Shown piece after piece: positions 24,435 to 33,514 of a stretch of 64,000 nt of DNA (its first letter is position 1; each line of letters begins with the position of its first letter). Under the pieces are notes generated by a model. That model was not told the origin of the DNA and searched no databases. It was given only the letters and a program-made list of their open reading frames with translations. The position numbers were made by a program, and so were the translations under genes. Origin of the DNA: Faucicola sp048551375. Lineage in GTDB: Bacteria; Pseudomonadota; Gammaproteobacteria; Pseudomonadales; Moraxellaceae. Location of the stretch: NCBI RefSeq assembly GCF_048551375.1, contig NZ_JBLYZJ010000011.1, positions 9,239 through 73,238 of the forward strand, written 5' to 3'.

Positions 24435-24578
24435 ATGAAAATTTTATTAACCACGTTCGTTGCGACTAGTCTATTATTATCGGTGAATGCGGTTGCCTGT
24501 AGTGGGCATAAACATCGCCAAAATGCTACCCCCACTAAGCCAGTGGTAAAAACGGTGGTGAAGAGTAAGGTAGGTTAG
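24435..24578 (+). CDS. Very small exported Cys/His peptide (47 aa), possible lipoprotein
   Basis: A 47-residue reading frame with a strong AAGGAG ribosome site at the right distance from the ATG at 24435 (an ATG one codon upstream is too close). It encodes a classic signal peptide, MKILLTTFVATSLLLSVNA, then VACSGHKHRQ and a basic Thr/Pro/Val/Lys tail. The cleavage region AVAC could be a lipobox or an ordinary AxA site followed by Cys. The mature peptide of ~25 residues carries Cys and two His (CSGHKH), able in principle to bind metal. It lies 133 bases after mbnH, past a palindrome. I know no named family. Confidence 0.55.
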   Translation: MKILLTTFVATSLLLSVNAVACSGHKHRQNATPTKPVVKTVVKSKVG

Positions 24579-24614
24579 CAATGGCTATTTAAATTTGAAA
24601 TAAGACCCGTTTTA

Positions 24615-24641
24615 TAGGGGCGTATTGCATACGCCCAAAAT
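24615..24641. repeat. Family A palindrome with conserved flank
   Basis: TAGGGGCGTATTGCATACGC followed by CCAAAATTTT; the upstream GAAATAAGACCCGTTTTA also matches the flanks at 36570-36600 and, inverted, 52020-52085, so the repeat unit is about 60 bases. Confidence 0.8.
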
Positions 24642-24661
24642 TTTGCAGGATTGTTTGTGAT

Positions 24662-27600
24662 TTAACGCACTATATTACCCTGCTTCACCCCCATCCCCAC
24701 AATTTGACTAACCCCACCATTCATCGGTACGACTTGAATTTGGCTACTAATCCTGTCTTTGAGTGCTTGAATGTGTGAAATCACCCCAATCAACTTGCCA
24801 GACTGTTGAAGCCCTGTCAGCGTATCCAACGCCACATCAAGAGCTTCTTCGTCTAGCGTGCCAAAGCCCTCATCCAAAAACAACGAATCCACCTGCATAC
24901 GGTGGCTTGCCATATTCGACAGCCCCAATGCCAATGCGAGGCTAATAATAAAACTTTCACCGCCAGACAGATTTTTACTGGTACGCACTTGCCCACCTTG
25001 ATAATTGTCCATCACATCGAGCATGAGCGGTTCTTTATCATTGGCAAGTAGCAGATAGCGGTCGCTCATCTTGCGTAACTGCTCATTGGCATGGGCAATC
25101 ATAATGTTAAAAGTCAGCCCTTGGGCGAAGTTACGGAATTTTTTACCATCGTTTGAGCCGATTAACTCATGCAAATCTTTCCATTGTTTCACCTCTAGCC
25201 GTTGTTGCTCGATTTGTTGTAGCAGTTCAATTTGGCTGTGTTTAAGCTGTTGATTTGACGCTAATAATTGCTCGACACCGCCCAGTTCTTGTTGGGTTTG
25301 GCTTAAATCAAATTGAGCTTTATCCAGTAATTCAGTGATTTGCTCAAAATCCAACTCGGTGCGTGGCGTGGCGAGTAGGGCGTGTTGTTGGGTTTGGGCT
25401 TGGGTGAGTAGGCTATCAATGCGTTGTTGCTGTTCGAGCAGTTCATTGGCAAGGCGTTGCAAGGTGTCACGTTCACTATCAGCTAGCATTGCCGATTGAT
25501 AATCCGCTTCATCAATAAAGCCTAACGCTTGCAATCGCTCATTGACATGACGCTGTTGCTCCCCATGACTGGCTTGCAGTTGGGTAATGCTTGCATTTAA
25601 TGTTTCAATGTGTTGTTGTACAAGAGTTTGTTGTTGGGTCAGCTCATTCAAGGCTTGTTCGCTGTTTCGCCATGCTTGGAACGCTTGATTTTTGGCTTGG
25701 GTCAAACGCAGTTGTTCGGCTTCTACGGATTTATCGCCAAATTCTCGTTCACGTTGTTGATTTAAGTCCTGCAAAATAGTGCCAATGGTTTGGTGTTTTT
25801 GTTGCCATTGGGCAAGGTTATTGCTTAGATTTTGTTTTTCACTGTCAAGGCTAATCAAGGTCTGTTTGGCTTGAATGATATGGTCATTCAGCTGTTGTAA
25901 AGTTTGGTTAAGCTGTTGAAATTGTTGCCAAATATTTTCTAAATTAGCAAGGCGTTGCTCAAAGGTGACTTGTGATTGATTGTCACTCGCCAAAGCATTT
26001 GGCGTGATAAAAGGGGCAAATAAACCGTCAATCCGCTGTTGCAGTTGCTGTTGATTGTCGCTATTGCTCGCCAGTAATTGCCCAATTTCCCCCAGTCGTT
26101 GCTCACAGTGTTGTTGTTCGCTGTGTATGCGTGTTTGTTGTTGTAACTGCTGATTGTGCTGTTCGCTGAGTTTAGCAAGTTGCCGTTGGGCGGTTTGGTA
26201 GGCGGTTTGCTGTTGCTCAATGTGAGTTAGGCGTTGTTGTAATGCTTTAGATTGCTCATCAATGGTTTGTTGATAGTGTGCTAATTTTATTAAAAATTCA
26301 TCAAATGGGTTTTTCAAAGATGGGTGATTAGAATTCACCTTACCAACGCTCATCACCAAATCTTGCAACGTGTTTACCAAATCTTTCGCATTGGGCAAAT
26401 TAGCAATATCCGCTTGCAGTTGATTGGTAAGTTGTTGATTACACTCGTTTAATTGGCTAATTTGTTGTTGCAAAAATTGCTCACGTTGTTGCAGGGTATT
26501 CTGCTCAATCCGCAACTGTTGAATACGTTGGTTAAGCTGTTCGAGTTGGGTTTTTGCCTGTTGCCATTGTTGTTGCGTGCTGTCGTTGGTGTCGGTCGGT
26601 TGGTAATGGGCGAATGGGTGTGCAGTCGCCCCACACAGCGGACAGGGTTCGCCATGAATCAGACGCTCACGCTCTTGGGTCAAATCTTGGATTTTGGCAA
26701 GTAAAATCAAATTGCGGTTGAGCAAATCAACTCGTTGTTCGGCATGGTGGCGTTCGTTGTTGGTGGCGGTTAATTGTTGTGTGAGGTCGCTCAACTGGGT
26801 GGCAATGTCGCCTAGTTCATGCTGTTGCTGTTGGCTTTGGGTATGGTTGGTTTGCCATTCGCTCACCGCTTGCTTTATGGCATTGGCTTGATTTTGAGCG
26901 TGCCACAGTTGCTCACCTTGTTGGCGTAATTCGCCAATACTTTGACCATTGGTCAGCGTTGCCAAAGTTTGCTCAAGGCTGTGCTGTTGGGCATTGGCAG
27001 TGTTTAATTCGCTATCCAACTGGCTAATGGTTTGCGATAATTGTTGAGCAATCTGCTGGTTATTGGCGTGTTGTTGTTTTAGCCGAGTTTGCTCGTTTGA
27101 CAGATTAGTTTTCTCATCGTTTAGCGTCTGGGCGTGTTTTTGCAATTCTTTTAATGTGGCTAAATGTTGTGGCAATTCATCAGCATTCGGTATCTGTTGC
27201 TGTTTGGCAAGGCATTGCTGTTGCTCGTTTTCTAGCTGAGTCAAGCGTTGTTGTTGCTCGCCAAATGCCTGTTGTTGCTTGGCAATCCGCCCTTGTAATT
27301 GCCCCAGTTGCTCGTTGGCTTCGTGATATTGCTGTTGCTGTTGCCCACGTTGGCTGTCAAGCTCTCGAATGTGGTTAAACAGCGGTTCGGCTTCGCTAAT
27401 TGCCTGTTCGGCAGTGGTGAGTAGGGCGTGGTGCTGTTGCCATGCCAGTTTTGCAGTTTGGCATTGTTCGGTGAGGGTCGGTAATTGCTGTTGAAAGCCT
27501 GTCAAATCAGCGGTTTGGCTGGTCAACTGCTTGCTAATATAGCCCAGTTGGTTGACATCACCTGCGATTTGCAACGCCTTAAACGCTCGTTGTAAGCGGA

Positions 27601-28453
27601 TTTGTTGCGGGGCAAATTCGGTGGTTTTTTGTTGTAATTTAGATTTTTGTTGGGTTAAATTAACCAGTTGGGCGGTAATGGTGTTGAGGTTATTTCGCCA
27701 AAGTTTGTCTTGTTCCAGTGTGGCAATCTCGGTTTTGCGTTGAGTGACTTGTGCCAGTAATTGGGATTTTTTACCGATTAAAATCTGCTCTTCTTCGTCT
27801 GATAAAACCGTGGTATTGTCGAGTTTATCGGTCAAACGACTCAATGCCAAATCCGCATTGCGGTTAAATTCATGGACTTTTTTTGAAATATCGCTATAAA
27901 TTTCTGTGCCTGTGATTTGCTCCAAAATCGGTGAACGCTCATCACTGGAGGCTTGCAAAAATGCCGAAAAACTGCCTTGAGCGAGCAACATCGCACGAGT
28001 AAAACGAGCAAAATCCATGCCTGTGATGGCTTCGACTTGTTTTTTGGTAAGGTTGGCTTTTTCTTCGAGGATTTTGCCTTGGGTGTGGTCATCAATAAAT
28101 TCGGCAATTTCATGTTTGGGCGATTGTAGCTTGCCGTCTGGGCTTTTTCTGGCACGTTTTTGCCCCCAATGACAGCGGTAACTACCTGTGTGGGTGGCAA
28201 AAACCACTTCGCTAAAGCATTCGCCTGTGTAGCGTGACATGAGGTCGTTTTTGTTTTGGGTGATGTCGCCGAGGCGTGGCGTTGCCCCATACAGTGCGAG
28301 GCAGATAGCGTCCAAGATGGTGCTTTTGCCTGCCCCTGTCGCCCCTGTGATGGCAAAAATGCCTTCGTTGGCGTAGGCAGGGTGGCGAAAGTCGATGTGC
28401 CATTCGCCTTTGAGGGAATTGAGATTTTGGAAAGTGAGGGTAAGGATTCGCAT
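24662..28453 (-). CDS. sbcC: Exonuclease subunit SbcC
   Basis: SbcC is the Rad50-like ATPase of the SbcCD nuclease, which cuts hairpins and protein-blocked DNA ends. The 1263 residues show Walker A GATGAGKSTILDA (about 37-49), a very long Gln-rich coiled coil on both sides of the zinc hook GEPCPLCGATAHP (CxxC), then the signature NLSGGESFIISLALALG and Walker B FLDEGFGTLDEE. The coiled coil has unusually dense QQ runs from CAA/CAG tracts. The ATG at 28453 directly abuts the stop of the DKNYY gene, so translation is probably coupled; sbcD is upstream of that gene in the same operon. Confidence 0.95.
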   Translation of the reverse strand: MRILTLTFQNLNSLKGEWHIDFRHPAYANEGIFAITGATGAGKSTILDAICLALYGATPRLGDITQNKNDLMSRYTGECFSEVVFATHTGSYRCHWGQKRARKSPDGKLQSPKHEIAEFIDDHTQGKILEEKANLTKKQVEAITGMDFARFTRAMLLAQGSFSAFLQASSDERSPILEQITGTEIYSDISKKVHEFNRNADLALSRLTDKLDNTTVLSDEEEQILIGKKSQLLAQVTQRKTEIATLEQDKLWRNNLNTITAQLVNLTQQKSKLQQKTTEFAPQQIRLQRAFKALQIAGDVNQLGYISKQLTSQTADLTGFQQQLPTLTEQCQTAKLAWQQHHALLTTAEQAISEAEPLFNHIRELDSQRGQQQQQYHEANEQLGQLQGRIAKQQQAFGEQQQRLTQLENEQQQCLAKQQQIPNADELPQHLATLKELQKHAQTLNDEKTNLSNEQTRLKQQHANNQQIAQQLSQTISQLDSELNTANAQQHSLEQTLATLTNGQSIGELRQQGEQLWHAQNQANAIKQAVSEWQTNHTQSQQQQHELGDIATQLSDLTQQLTATNNERHHAEQRVDLLNRNLILLAKIQDLTQERERLIHGEPCPLCGATAHPFAHYQPTDTNDSTQQQWQQAKTQLEQLNQRIQQLRIEQNTLQQREQFLQQQISQLNECNQQLTNQLQADIANLPNAKDLVNTLQDLVMSVGKVNSNHPSLKNPFDEFLIKLAHYQQTIDEQSKALQQRLTHIEQQQTAYQTAQRQLAKLSEQHNQQLQQQTRIHSEQQHCEQRLGEIGQLLASNSDNQQQLQQRIDGLFAPFITPNALASDNQSQVTFEQRLANLENIWQQFQQLNQTLQQLNDHIIQAKQTLISLDSEKQNLSNNLAQWQQKHQTIGTILQDLNQQREREFGDKSVEAEQLRLTQAKNQAFQAWRNSEQALNELTQQQTLVQQHIETLNASITQLQASHGEQQRHVNERLQALGFIDEADYQSAMLADSERDTLQRLANELLEQQQRIDSLLTQAQTQQHALLATPRTELDFEQITELLDKAQFDLSQTQQELGGVEQLLASNQQLKHSQIELLQQIEQQRLEVKQWKDLHELIGSNDGKKFRNFAQGLTFNIMIAHANEQLRKMSDRYLLLANDKEPLMLDVMDNYQGGQVRTSKNLSGGESFIISLALALGLSNMASHRMQVDSLFLDEGFGTLDEEALDVALDTLTGLQQSGKLIGVISHIQALKDRISSQIQVVPMNGGVSQIVGMGVKQGNIVR

Positions 28454-29254
28454 TTATAAATACCCCAGTTTTTTCATCATTGCTTGGTGGGATTCGTCAG
28501 ATAAACGCTGTTTTTCTTTGGCATATTCAATGGCTTTGTTTTCATCCCAGTCTTGTGGATTTTCACCTTTAATTACCCAAGCCAAATGATAAACGGCTTT
28601 TTTGGTTTTAGAATAACCATCAACCAAATATTCCCAATCATCAAATTTAGCAAATCCAAGCTTATTATCACACCAATATATGCCTTCACCATCGGTGCTA
28701 TAGCTTGCATCATTATCTTTAAATTTGAGTTGTCGCCATGACTGTGGTTTTGCCCCTTTAAGTAGCTTACCACCCCAATACACGTGGTCTTCATCTGTTG
28801 CATAGTATGATAGCGGTGTTAGCATCCTAAGTTTTTGCGGATTTTTGCAAGATTTAATGATGGTGTTGTAGCTGTAGGCATGGTTTTTATCAATGGCATA
28901 ACTATCGCCAATATGTTGAAACGTTGCACTATCTGCCCCTTTTATTGGGTATAAATTATTTTCACCTTCGGTATAAACACCCTGTTTATCAAGCCACCAA
29001 CAATGATAAGAACGAAAAGTATGTGGGTCAATTTTGGTTTTTTTCCAAGCAAAATAGACATGGTTTTTGTCTTTGGCAATTAGGCTCACAAAATCAGGGT
29101 CATTGTCTAGCCATACCATTAAGCTATCACTATCTGCTTGTCGAATTAAACGATTTTGATGGTAAACTTGACCATTACGAATCACCCAATATTCGGTCTT
29201 GAATCTGCTGACAATGCGTTGGTTGGGTAAGTTAAGTAGTAGTTGCCAAGTCAT
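28454..29254 (-). CDS. DKNYY-repeat protein inserted between sbcD and sbcC
   Basis: The 266-residue protein contains about five repeats of the DKNYY type, each a short acidic/aromatic hairpin: AKDKNHVYFAWK, AIDKNHAYSYN, ATDEDHVYWGGK, STDGEGIYWCDN and SKTKKAVYHLAW. There is no signal peptide, so it is probably cytoplasmic. It starts three bases after sbcD and stops directly before the sbcC ATG, so all three genes form one tight operon. DKNYY proteins have no established function; several occur as scattered accessory genes. The position inside sbcDC is unusual, since sbcD and sbcC normally touch. A role with SbcCD is only inferred. Confidence 0.85.
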   Translation of the reverse strand: MTWQLLLNLPNQRIVSRFKTEYWVIRNGQVYHQNRLIRQADSDSLMVWLDNDPDFVSLIAKDKNHVYFAWKKTKIDPHTFRSYHCWWLDKQGVYTEGENNLYPIKGADSATFQHIGDSYAIDKNHAYSYNTIIKSCKNPQKLRMLTPLSYYATDEDHVYWGGKLLKGAKPQSWRQLKFKDNDASYSTDGEGIYWCDNKLGFAKFDDWEYLVDGYSKTKKAVYHLAWVIKGENPQDWDENKAIEYAKEKQRLSDESHQAMMKKLGYL

Positions 29255-29257
29255 AGG

Positions 29258-30796
29258 TTACTCTTGTTCTTTTAAATCCGCCAATACTTCAAAGTAACGT
29301 TGGCGTAGCATTTCTTGTTGTTCAATTGGCACTTGATGGGCAGTCAAACATCGCTCAAATACCTCGATTTCATTCAACTCTTCAAGCGTTTCATTGATGG
29401 CTTGGGCTTGCAAGGTTTGTTGGCGTAAGGCTTGATTTTTTATGCGTAACACCTTGATATCGCTATCTTTTATCAAGGCTTGCACCTCATTTTGCAAGTC
29501 GCCTTTTACCGCCTCGCCCTCATATACCACTTCCACCCACACCGATTGCCCCAATTTTCGCCATTGTTTAAAGGCGGTTTCGATGGTCGCCCAATCGCCT
29601 TTGACACTGGCAAGCGGTTGAAACACAGGCACAGCAAGCGATTGTAACAAAGTCGTGGGCGACAACATGGCAATATTATAAGGTTGCTCAAGGTTGAGCG
29701 GAATGTCGCTGTTTAGCGTATTTGATGAATTTTGTGCTAATTCATCTTTGGAAAGGTCAGCTTTGGAAAGGTCAACATTGGCAAAATCATCGTTGGAAAG
29801 GTCATCGCCAAATAAATCCATTGAAGTTGATAGGGCAGGCGAGGGGGTAGAAACCGATTTTTTGCTTGTTTTGGTTGCGGTTAAAGATGGTTTTGGGTTA
29901 GCCAAAGGCGATTCGTTGAGGGTTTTGATTAACGGAAAAATCGGCTGTGTAAGCAGTTTTTCATCGGCAAAAAATCGCACCAAATGCACCTGTTTTTGTT
30001 GGCGACTTTCGCCAAAGCCCATCGCTATCGGTGAGCCACTGTAGCGAATATGAGCAAGTCCGCCCACCGCTTGCGGAACGTGCAAATGTCCCAATGCCAC
30101 ATAGTCAAAACAAGGGTCAAACATCTCACCACGCACATGAGCCAACGAGCCGACATACAGCTCACGCACGCCATCGCCCTCGACCGTTTCACCGCCCACC
30201 GCAAACAAATGCCCTGTGGCGACCATCGGTATCGGTTTGCCAATCTGTTGTTGTAGCTCAGTTTGTTTGGCGATGGCGAGGCTCGTGACCGCTTCATAAT
30301 GGGCTTGAATCCCTGCGGTGAGTTTGCGTTCTTTGGTGTCCAAATTTTCGGCATTGCCTACGGTTCGCACGTCACGGTCACGCAAGTACGGCACAGCCAC
30401 CACAATCAGCTCAGGTATGCCGTTTGCGTCATTAAGCACTAAGATTTCTTCGGATAAATCCTCACCAATCGCCCCAATCACATGAATGTCAAAGCCCTTG
30501 AGCAAGGTCTTGGGTGCGTCCAAAAAACTGGGTGAATCGTGATTACCTGCGACAATCACCACATGGCGACAGGCAGTGTGATTGACGGCATTCAAAAATT
30601 GATAATACAGGGTTTGGGCTTGGTTACTGGGGGTGCTGGTGTCAAAAATATCCCCTGCAATCAGCAAGACATCGACTTGATGCGTGTCGATGACGTGGGT
30701 TTGCCATGATAAAAATTGGGCAAATTCGTCATAGCGTGGCTGATTGTACAGCCTACGACCCAAATGCCAATCGGAAGTGTGCAGTAAAGTCAGCAT
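29258..30796 (-). CDS. sbcD: Exonuclease subunit SbcD
   Basis: SbcD is the Mre11-like Mn-dependent phosphoesterase of SbcCD. Metal motifs are in order: HTSDWHLGRRLY, AGDIFDTSTPSNQ, VAGNHDSP, ATGHLFAVGG and ALGHLHVPQ. At 512 residues it is about 100 longer than E. coli SbcD. The extra length is a Ser/Asp-rich insert in the C-terminal half (about residues 290-365) that includes five pentapeptide-like units (DLSND, DFANV, DLSKA, DLSKD, ELAQN) encoded by a 15-base tandem repeat. The insert lies between the nuclease core and the C-terminal capping domain. First gene of the sbcD-DKNYY-sbcC operon. Confidence 0.94.
   Translation of the reverse strand: MLTLLHTSDWHLGRRLYNQPRYDEFAQFLSWQTHVIDTHQVDVLLIAGDIFDTSTPSNQAQTLYYQFLNAVNHTACRHVVIVAGNHDSPSFLDAPKTLLKGFDIHVIGAIGEDLSEEILVLNDANGIPELIVVAVPYLRDRDVRTVGNAENLDTKERKLTAGIQAHYEAVTSLAIAKQTELQQQIGKPIPMVATGHLFAVGGETVEGDGVRELYVGSLAHVRGEMFDPCFDYVALGHLHVPQAVGGLAHIRYSGSPIAMGFGESRQQKQVHLVRFFADEKLLTQPIFPLIKTLNESPLANPKPSLTATKTSKKSVSTPSPALSTSMDLFGDDLSNDDFANVDLSKADLSKDELAQNSSNTLNSDIPLNLEQPYNIAMLSPTTLLQSLAVPVFQPLASVKGDWATIETAFKQWRKLGQSVWVEVVYEGEAVKGDLQNEVQALIKDSDIKVLRIKNQALRQQTLQAQAINETLEELNEIEVFERCLTAHQVPIEQQEMLRQRYFEVLADLKEQE
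29733..29812. repeat. 15-bp tandem repeat (minisatellite) in sbcD
   Basis: About four to five units related to TTGGAAAGGTCA(N3) at 15-base spacing encode the pentapeptide-like DLSxD units of SbcD. Changes in unit number would keep the frame. Confidence 0.75.
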
Positions 30797-30859
30797 GGCG
30801 GAAAATTATCCAATGATAGAATAAACAAAGGTATTCTAGCACACTTCGACCGCTATTTT

Positions 30860-31759
30860 TTACTGACTTTTTTCCAACGCCTCGGCAAATAATTTACCCA
30901 ATAAATTGACATCATCCACCCTCGCATAGTTAAGGCGTGTAATAAACGCCAAACGCCGATGAGGGCCTTTCTCGCTTAGTGGACGCATGATAGCATTTGG
31001 ATTTTGTTGGTGGATTTGATGGACTGCGATTTCGGGAACAAGGGTCGTTCCCATACCATTTAACGCCATTTGGATTAAGGTATTAAGGCTGGCATCGCTA
31101 AAGTAATTTTTAACCTTACTTTTTTCTAAATTACACACGGATAACGCATGGTCAGTCAAGCAATGCCCCTCACCCAACAGCATCAAATCACTATTCATCA
31201 ACTCATCAGTATCAATCTGTTCAACCGTTGGCTGTTTATCACCTTTGGCAAATACTGCCAAAAAATCTTCCGACCAGAATTCAAAACACAATAGTCCATC
31301 AGTAGGATACGGCAGGGCAATAATGGCAGTATCAATCACCCCATAGCGGACTTTATCAATCAAGCGTTCTGTTTGCTCTTCGACAATATTAGGACGAAAG
31401 TGGGTAAATTTTTCATTTAAAAAAGGTAATACTTTGGGCAATAAAAATGGAGCAATGGTGGGAATCATACCAATCGACATAGGATAAGCCAGTGGCGTTT
31501 GATGGGTCTGCACCCTTGTCACCAAATCATTCACCTCCGAAAAAATCCGTTTGGCACGCTCAAGAATTTCACTACCGATGGGAGTAATTAATACTTGTTT
31601 GTTATTGCGTTCAAAGATTTGTGTACCTAATTGCCTTTCAAGTTCAGCAATACCAAGGCTTAATGCAGATTGGGAAATATTGCACTCTTCAGAGGCACGT
31701 TTGAAGTGTTTAAGTTTGGCAACCGCAAGGGCAAACTCAAGTTGGCGTAGAGTAATCAT
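30860..31759 (-). CDS. oxyR: LysR-family peroxide sensor OxyR
   Basis: OxyR activates peroxide-defence genes when two cysteines form a disulfide. The 299-residue protein has the LysR winged helix (residues 1-60, SALSLGIAELERQLG) and an effector domain with Cys200 and Cys209 in GEGHCLTDHALSVC, the same spacing as E. coli Cys199/Cys208, so the redox switch is kept. It is divergent from ahpC across a 410-base AT-rich region and should regulate ahpC and probably ahpF. Confidence 0.94.
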   Translation of the reverse strand: MITLRQLEFALAVAKLKHFKRASEECNISQSALSLGIAELERQLGTQIFERNNKQVLITPIGSEILERAKRIFSEVNDLVTRVQTHQTPLAYPMSIGMIPTIAPFLLPKVLPFLNEKFTHFRPNIVEEQTERLIDKVRYGVIDTAIIALPYPTDGLLCFEFWSEDFLAVFAKGDKQPTVEQIDTDELMNSDLMLLGEGHCLTDHALSVCNLEKSKVKNYFSDASLNTLIQMALNGMGTTLVPEIAVHQIHQQNPNAIMRPLSEKGPHRRLAFITRLNYARVDDVNLLGKLFAEALEKSQ

Positions 31760-32169
31760 AGATGTCGGCTTATTGATTGTTGTTATGTGTTTATTTTAAC
31801 AGCTATTTTAAAGTTTTGGCTATTTTTAGAGTAATTTTTGTACAATAAATATTCAATTTTATTCTATAATTGATAAATCAAATCAAAAGAATCAAAAATC
31901 TAAACTGGATAAATAATCAAAATACATTAATATAGTCATTGTTAGTACAAAGCAGTTTTGGACGATAAACTGGTTATTTATTAGTCATATAATCTCATAT
32001 TGTTAAGATTTGGTGAAGCAACAAATCGCAACATTTGGTATAGAAATGGTAAGTAAGGTTGCGATTGTCCTATGATTTGTGCTATCAATATAGCCTTATA
32101 TGATAAGATTTCATATAGTTGGTATTTGACAATGTTTTAAATAAGTTTTTCATACAACAGGAGCTAAAA
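31760..32169. promoter_or_regulatory. oxyR-ahpC divergent regulatory region
   Basis: A 410-base, strongly AT-rich spacer with no gene. It contains a TATAAT at 31865-31870 and a palindrome GCTATCAATATAGC at 32081-32094, made of CTAT/ATAG half-sites of the kind OxyR uses, but the spacing is not the canonical seven bases. A TTGACA-like hexamer is at 32126-32131. The region should hold both promoters and the OxyR site; exact elements cannot be fixed. Confidence 0.5.
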
Positions 32170-32736
32170 ATGGCCGCTATTATTAATCAAATGATTCCAG
32201 AATTTACCACCCAAGCCTTTGTTAACGGTGAATTCAAAACCATCTCATCAGAAGACGTAAAAGGTAAATGGGCAGTATTTTTCTTCTACCCACATGACTT
32301 CACTTTTGTTTGCCCAACTGAACTGGAAGACATGGCAGACCATTACGAAGAAATCAAAGCCTTGGGTGCAGAAGTGTATGCCGTATCAACTGATACTCAC
32401 TTCGTACACAAAGCATGGGCAGATGCCTCACCTGCAATCGGTAAAGTAAAATATCCAATGCTTGGCGATGGTACTGGTAAAATCACTCGTGGATTCAACG
32501 TGATGATTGAAGAAGACAACGCTGCATTACGTGGTACTTTCTTGGTTGACCCAGATGGTAAAATCAAAGTAGCAGAAATCCATGACCTAGGCATTGGTCG
32601 CTCTGCGAAAGACCTTATCCGCAAAATTCAAGCTGCCCAATACGTGCGTGACAACGATGGTGAAGTATGTCCAGCTGCATGGGAAAAAGGTAAAGAAACT
32701 TTAAAACCAAGCCTTGACTTAGTTGGTAAAATCTAA
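32170..32736 (+). CDS. ahpC: Alkyl hydroperoxide reductase subunit C (peroxiredoxin)
   Basis: AhpC reduces hydrogen peroxide and organic hydroperoxides. The 188 residues have the peroxidatic Cys48 in FTFVCPTELEDMAD and the resolving Cys near 167 in GEVCPAAW, the typical 2-Cys form. The start is the ATG at 32170, preceded by CAGGAGC; an in-frame extension back to 32119 has no ribosome site. It is probably activated by the divergent OxyR. Its reductase AhpF is not adjacent: a family C element, palindromes, a terminator and a small opposite-strand gene lie between. Confidence 0.96.
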   Translation: MAAIINQMIPEFTTQAFVNGEFKTISSEDVKGKWAVFFFYPHDFTFVCPTELEDMADHYEEIKALGAEVYAVSTDTHFVHKAWADASPAIGKVKYPMLGDGTGKITRGFNVMIEEDNAALRGTFLVDPDGKIKVAEIHDLGIGRSAKDLIRKIQAAQYVRDNDGEVCPAAWEKGKETLKPSLDLVGKI

Positions 32737-32737
32737 T

Positions 32738-32873
32738 TAGGACTTACGTAAAAGACACTGGATTCCTGCATTCGCAGGAATGACGACCAAGATTTTGGTT
32801 ACTCGTCACCCCTGCGTAGGCAGGGGTCTAGTGCCTTTGTAAGAAAATGGTGCTTGAAATTGCGTAAGTCCTA
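32738..32873. repeat. Repeat family C element, copy 2 (best-preserved)
   Basis: A 136-base element with ends TAGGACTTACGTAAAAG and TTGCGTAAGTCCTA, inverted repeats of about 14 bases, and two internal hairpins (GGATTCCTGC/GCAGGAAT and CCCCTGC/GCAGGGG). It begins two bases after the ahpC stop codon. Confidence 0.88.
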
Positions 32874-32900
32874 CTAATTTTAAGCCCAAAAATAAAGCCG

Positions 32901-32965
32901 TAGGGGCGTATTGAATACGCCCAATATTTGAAATCTTAAAAAGGACGTAAGCATTACGTCCCTAC
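32901..32965. repeat. Two family A palindromes
   Basis: TAGGGGCGTATTGAATACGC (32901 onward) followed by GGACGTAAGCATTACGTCC (32943-32961), a variant. Confidence 0.75.
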
Positions 32966-32984
32966 GATTTAAATTTCAGATAAA

Positions 32985-33017
32985 ATAAAACCCCAAATGG
33001 TAACATTTGGGGTTTTA
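32985..33017. terminator. Strong bidirectional terminator between ahpC region and ydcH-like gene
   Basis: AAAACCCCAAATG and CATTTGGGGTTTT form a perfect 13-pair stem with a four-base loop, flanked by A- and T-runs. It can end ahpC read-through and the minus-strand small gene. Confidence 0.88.
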
Positions 33018-33040
33018 TGATGAATAATTAATAAAAATAA

Positions 33041-33265
33041 TTATTTATCTTTATTTTCTTCTAAGATTTTGAACAACTCATCTTTGAGTGCCAATTTTTC
33101 TTTTTTAAGCTCTTCGATTTCAGCTTCACGGCTTACGCTGGCAACTGGGTCGTTTTCAAGGTTGGTAATTTGTTGGTCAAGGTCGTTGTGCTTATCAAAC
33201 AACTTGGCAAAATGGTTGTCAGAGGTTTTTAATTTGCTAATCAAATCACGGTATTCTGGAAACAT
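33041..33265 (-). CDS. YdcH/DUF465 small coiled-coil protein
   Basis: The 74-residue, highly charged protein is a predicted antiparallel helical hairpin: FPEYRDLISKLKTSDNHFAKLF, the DQQITNLE turn region, and EIEELKKEKLALKDEL. These fit the DUF465 (YdcH) family, found widely in proteobacteria with no settled function. AAGGA precedes the start at 33265. It stands alone on the minus strand between ahpC and ahpF. Confidence 0.85.
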   Translation of the reverse strand: MFPEYRDLISKLKTSDNHFAKLFDKHNDLDQQITNLENDPVASVSREAEIEELKKEKLALKDELFKILEENKDK

Positions 33266-33514
33266 AGTAGCGTCCTTTTTTGTTGGTTAAAAATTTTAGT
33301 GGTAAAAAAATTCAGTATTAAAAAATACATACAGCCGTTAAATAACGCAAGTTGATAATCACTTATCTATATCACAAATCAAACATGGTCACTGTGATAT
33401 TTGGGTTATGCCCCCATTTTAACCAAAAAAACCCTTTTTGACTACTGTCATTTGCAAATCCTCACACATCGGTTAGGCTTAGGGCATTGTGGATTGGATG
33501 GTTTATTATTTTAA

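Noticed and set aside
24662..28453. Prophage or tape-measure-like protein
   Set aside because: The long Gln-rich coiled coil belongs to SbcC; zinc hook, Walker and signature motifs are present.
32119..32169. N-terminal extension of AhpC
   Set aside because: No ribosome site; the ATG at 32170 has CAGGAGC and matches the usual AhpC start.
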